Below are positions 5,361 to 6,867 of a stretch of DNA of 6,867 nt, piece after piece. Source of the DNA: Chloroflexota bacterium (GTDB lineage Bacteria > Chloroflexota > Anaerolineae > Anaerolineales > VGOW01); the NCBI GenBank assembly GCA_016215145.1, contig JACRLA010000451.1, positions 1 to 6,867 of the forward strand, read 5' to 3'. Within the stretch, counting starts at the first letter, position 1. Each line of letters begins with the position of its first letter. Made by a program: the position numbers and the translations under genes. Below the pieces are notes generated by a model, which did no database searches, was not told the DNA's origin, and saw nothing but the letters and a program-made list of their open reading frames with translations.

Positions 5361-5981
5361 CTATTTACCGTACCGCTTCGCCACCGCGTCCCAATCCACC
5401 ACGTTCCAAATTGCGGCGAGATAATCGGCGCGGCGATTTTGATACTTCAAATAATACGCGTGTTCCCAAACATCCACACCCAACAGTGGCGTGCCTTCGC
5501 AACCGGCAATCGCTTTGCCCATCGTCGGGTTATCTTGATTCGCCGTTGAGACAATTTCGAGCGCGCCATTGTTAGTGACAAGCCACGCCCAACCACTGCC
5601 AAAGCGACCCACGCCCGCCGCATTGAATTTGGTTTTGAAATCATCAAAGCTGCCAAACGCTTTGGCAATCGCCTCACCCAGCGCGCCGCCGGGCGCGCCG
5701 CCGCCACCCTTCTTCATACTCGCCCAAAACATAGAGTGATTCACATGACCGCCGCCATTGTTGCGAACCGCGCCGCGAATCGCCTCAGGCACAGCGCTCA
5801 AATCTTTAATTAAATCTTCTGCGGATTTTGATTGTAAAGCGGGGGCGCTTTCGAGCGCTTTGTTGAGGTTGGTCACGTAAGCAGCGTGATGCTTGCCGTG
5901 ATGAATTTCCATCGTCATCTTATCAATATGAGGTTCAAGTGCATCGTGCGCGTAAGGAAGTGCCGGAAGTTCGTGAGCCAT
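5361..5981 (-). CDS. sodA: Superoxide dismutase, Fe/Mn family (probably Mn)
   Basis: This cytosolic enzyme converts superoxide to hydrogen peroxide and oxygen. The 206 residues have normal family length and no signal peptide. The N-terminal domain starts ELPALPYAHDALEPHID and carries metal ligand His27 in the MEIHHGKHH block and second-shell Tyr35. Ligand His82 lies in GGGHVNHSMFW. The C-terminal domain has GSGWAWL (128-134) and ligands Asp170 and His174 in LGVDVWEHAYYLKYQNRR. Gln149 in STANQD with Gly78 at the other position is the arrangement of Mn enzymes rather than Fe enzymes. Start: ATG at 5979-5981 with AAGGAGA at 5986-5992, spacer 4. It has its own strong promoter (6022-6050), is divergent from the transporter at 6055, and may be cotranscribed with the ferredoxin. 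Protecting labile iron-sulfur enzymes such as class I fumarase would be its natural role. Confidence 0.97.
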   Translation of the reverse strand: MAHELPALPYAHDALEPHIDKMTMEIHHGKHHAAYVTNLNKALESAPALQSKSAEDLIKDLSAVPEAIRGAVRNNGGGHVNHSMFWASMKKGGGGAPGGALGEAIAKAFGSFDDFKTKFNAAGVGRFGSGWAWLVTNNGALEIVSTANQDNPTMGKAIAGCEGTPLLGVDVWEHAYYLKYQNRRADYLAAIWNVVDWDAVAKRYGK

Positions 5982-5999
5982 AGAATCTCCTTCATGGGA

Positions 6000-6050
6000 T
6001 TACAATGTAACGAATGTTGTCATTCTAACTTCACAAAAAAGGGTTGTCAA
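6000..6050 (-). promoter_or_regulatory. Superoxide dismutase promoter with two small dyads
   Basis: On the minus strand a perfect -35, TTGACA (6050-6045), is followed after exactly 17 bp by TAGAAT (6027-6022), one mismatch from the -10 consensus, giving a start near 6015 and a ~34-nt leader. Two palindromes could be operators: GAATG-TTGT-CATTC (6012-6025), overlapping the -10 and start point, and TTACA-A-TGTAA (6000-6010) in the early leader. The -35 ends only 4 bp from the divergent transporter ATG at 6055. Confidence 0.75.
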
Positions 6051-6054
6051 GCAA

Positions 6055-6867
6055 ATGCACACCGATAATCGTCCTATCATTCATCCTTACGCCGGAATCG
6101 CGCTCGGCATCCTCGCCGTCTCTGCCGCATCCGTCATCGTCAAACTAATTCAAAACGAACACGTCCCATCACTCGTCATCTCCGCCTATCGCCTCACCCT
6201 CGCCTCACTCGCCCTCGCCCCGCTCGCCCTCAGCCGTCATCGCGGCGAACTTTTCAAACTCACCCGCCGCGATCTCCTCCTCATCGCCATCGCCGGAATT
6301 TTTCTCGCGCTGCACTTCGCTACCTGGATCGAATCGATTCACTTCACCACCATCGCCAGCTCGACCCTCTTCGTCAGCACCTCACCGATCTTCGTGGGAG
6401 TATTGTCGTGGATTCTGCTGCGCGAAAAATTAAGCCGGATGTTGATCATCGGACTCGTCATCACCGTCATCGGCGGCGCGCTGATCGGATTCGCCGATTC
6501 TCAGGGGATGCCGTCAACCGCCTCCGCACCCGATCCACTTAAGGGAAACGTGCTCGCCATCGCGGGGGCAATCGCCGTCGCCGTTTATCTCCTCATCGGC
6601 AGATCCATTCGATCCAAACTCTCACTCATCCCCTACATCTTCGTCTGTTACGGCGCGGCGGCGATCACTTTGATCATCGCCGTGTTGGTTACGGGACAGA
6701 ATTTTTTCGGCTATACCACCACCGCCTACGTCGGCATAATTTTTCTCGCCGTCTTTCCACAACTCATCGGGCACTCGTCGTTCAATTGGGCGTTGCGTTA
6801 TCTCTCTGCCACCTACGTTTCAATTACCGTTCTCGGTGAACCCATCGGCTCGACCATCCTTGCCTTC
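6055..6867 (+). CDS. EamA-family (drug/metabolite transporter superfamily) permease, 3' end outside window
   Basis: An open frame of 271 codons runs from ATG 6055 to the last base with no stop; roughly 30 residues are probably missing compared with usual ~300-residue members. It is a polytopic membrane protein with about nine visible helices (roughly 12-32, 38-59, 73-92, 99-122, 126-147, 163-183, 191-212, 222-240, 248-270). Family marks are SAYRLTLASLALAPL (43-57), ALHFATWIESIHFTTIASST (85-104), the SPIFVG stretch (110-115), LLREKLS (121-127) and the second-half counterpart VSITVLGEPIGS. It should export small metabolites across the inner membrane; substrate unknown. It differs clearly from the transporter at 3807-4718 and has the same GC-rich codon use (GCC, ATC, CTC) as the other resident genes. 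The Shine-Dalgarno is poor (AAAGGG, 11 nt away). The start is chosen because it is the first in-frame ATG and precedes the first helix by a short hydrophilic stretch. Confidence 0.9.
   Translation, partial: MHTDNRPIIHPYAGIALGILAVSAASVIVKLIQNEHVPSLVISAYRLTLASLALAPLALSRHRGELFKLTRRDLLLIAIAGIFLALHFATWIESIHFTTIASSTLFVSTSPIFVGVLSWILLREKLSRMLIIGLVITVIGGALIGFADSQGMPSTASAPDPLKGNVLAIAGAIAVAVYLLIGRSIRSKLSLIPYIFVCYGAAAITLIIAVLVTGQNFFGYTTTAYVGIIFLAVFPQLIGHSSFNWALRYLSATYVSITVLGEPIGSTILAF

Noticed and set aside
5265..5575. Two overlapping plus-strand open frames of 94-98 codons across the heptamer array and dismutase gene
   Set aside because: They read through the repeat array and antisense to a conserved gene, with low-complexity, basic translations and no family resemblance.

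Overview
The window looks like a chromosomal stretch from a moderately GC-rich bacterium, most likely a Chloroflexota (Anaerolineae-type) genome. That placement rests on remembered family resemblance: a TPR-CHAT protein, a class I fumarase split into two subunits, a ferredoxin with a C-x5-C-x3-C-x3-C start and a long C-terminal tail, and intergenic DNA full of short palindromic and heptameric repeats. It was not tested by any search. Most genes look about 55-60% GC in sampled lines; one transporter gene (3807-4718) is clearly AT-richer.

Layout. Bases 1-1956 (+) hold the C-terminal part of a TPR-CHAT protein whose start lies outside the window, closed by a strong hairpin (1966-1998). Next comes a promoter-like region overlapped by a large dyad (2037-2093), then the two halves of a class I fumarate hydratase: alpha (2100-2912) and beta (3064-3684). 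The alpha gene appears damaged: after residue 259 it loses the conserved C-terminal block that should carry an active-site His and the third iron-sulfur Cys, and it reads out of frame to a new stop. Between and after these genes lie heptameric repeats, a large imperfect inverted repeat (2965-3034) and a symmetrical doublet of hairpin repeats (3711-3814). Convergent to the fum genes is a 10-TM EamA/DMT transporter gene (3807-4718, -), with a TTG start and a stop codon inside the repeat. A 14-bp-stem terminator (4802-4837) follows a ferredoxin gene (4844-5242, -). Upstream of it, across a nine-unit heptamer array (5279-5342), is a Mn-type superoxide dismutase gene (5361-5981, -) with a near-consensus promoter (6022-6050). 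A second EamA transporter gene (6055-6867, +) runs divergently off the right edge.

How the genes relate. The fum genes supply the fumarate/malate step of the TCA cycle with an oxygen-labile [4Fe-4S] enzyme. The nearby superoxide dismutase is the standard protection for such clusters, and the ferredoxin, possibly cotranscribed with it, is a low-potential electron carrier. The two transporters are metabolite exporters of unknown substrate. The TPR-CHAT protein is separated from the rest by a terminator, so its partners, if any, lie upstream of the window.

No rRNA, tRNA, CRISPR array, transposase or phage gene was seen. The points most worth attention are the apparent C-terminal deletion in the fumarase alpha gene and the structured repeats around it. 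I found no convincing new multi-gene system.
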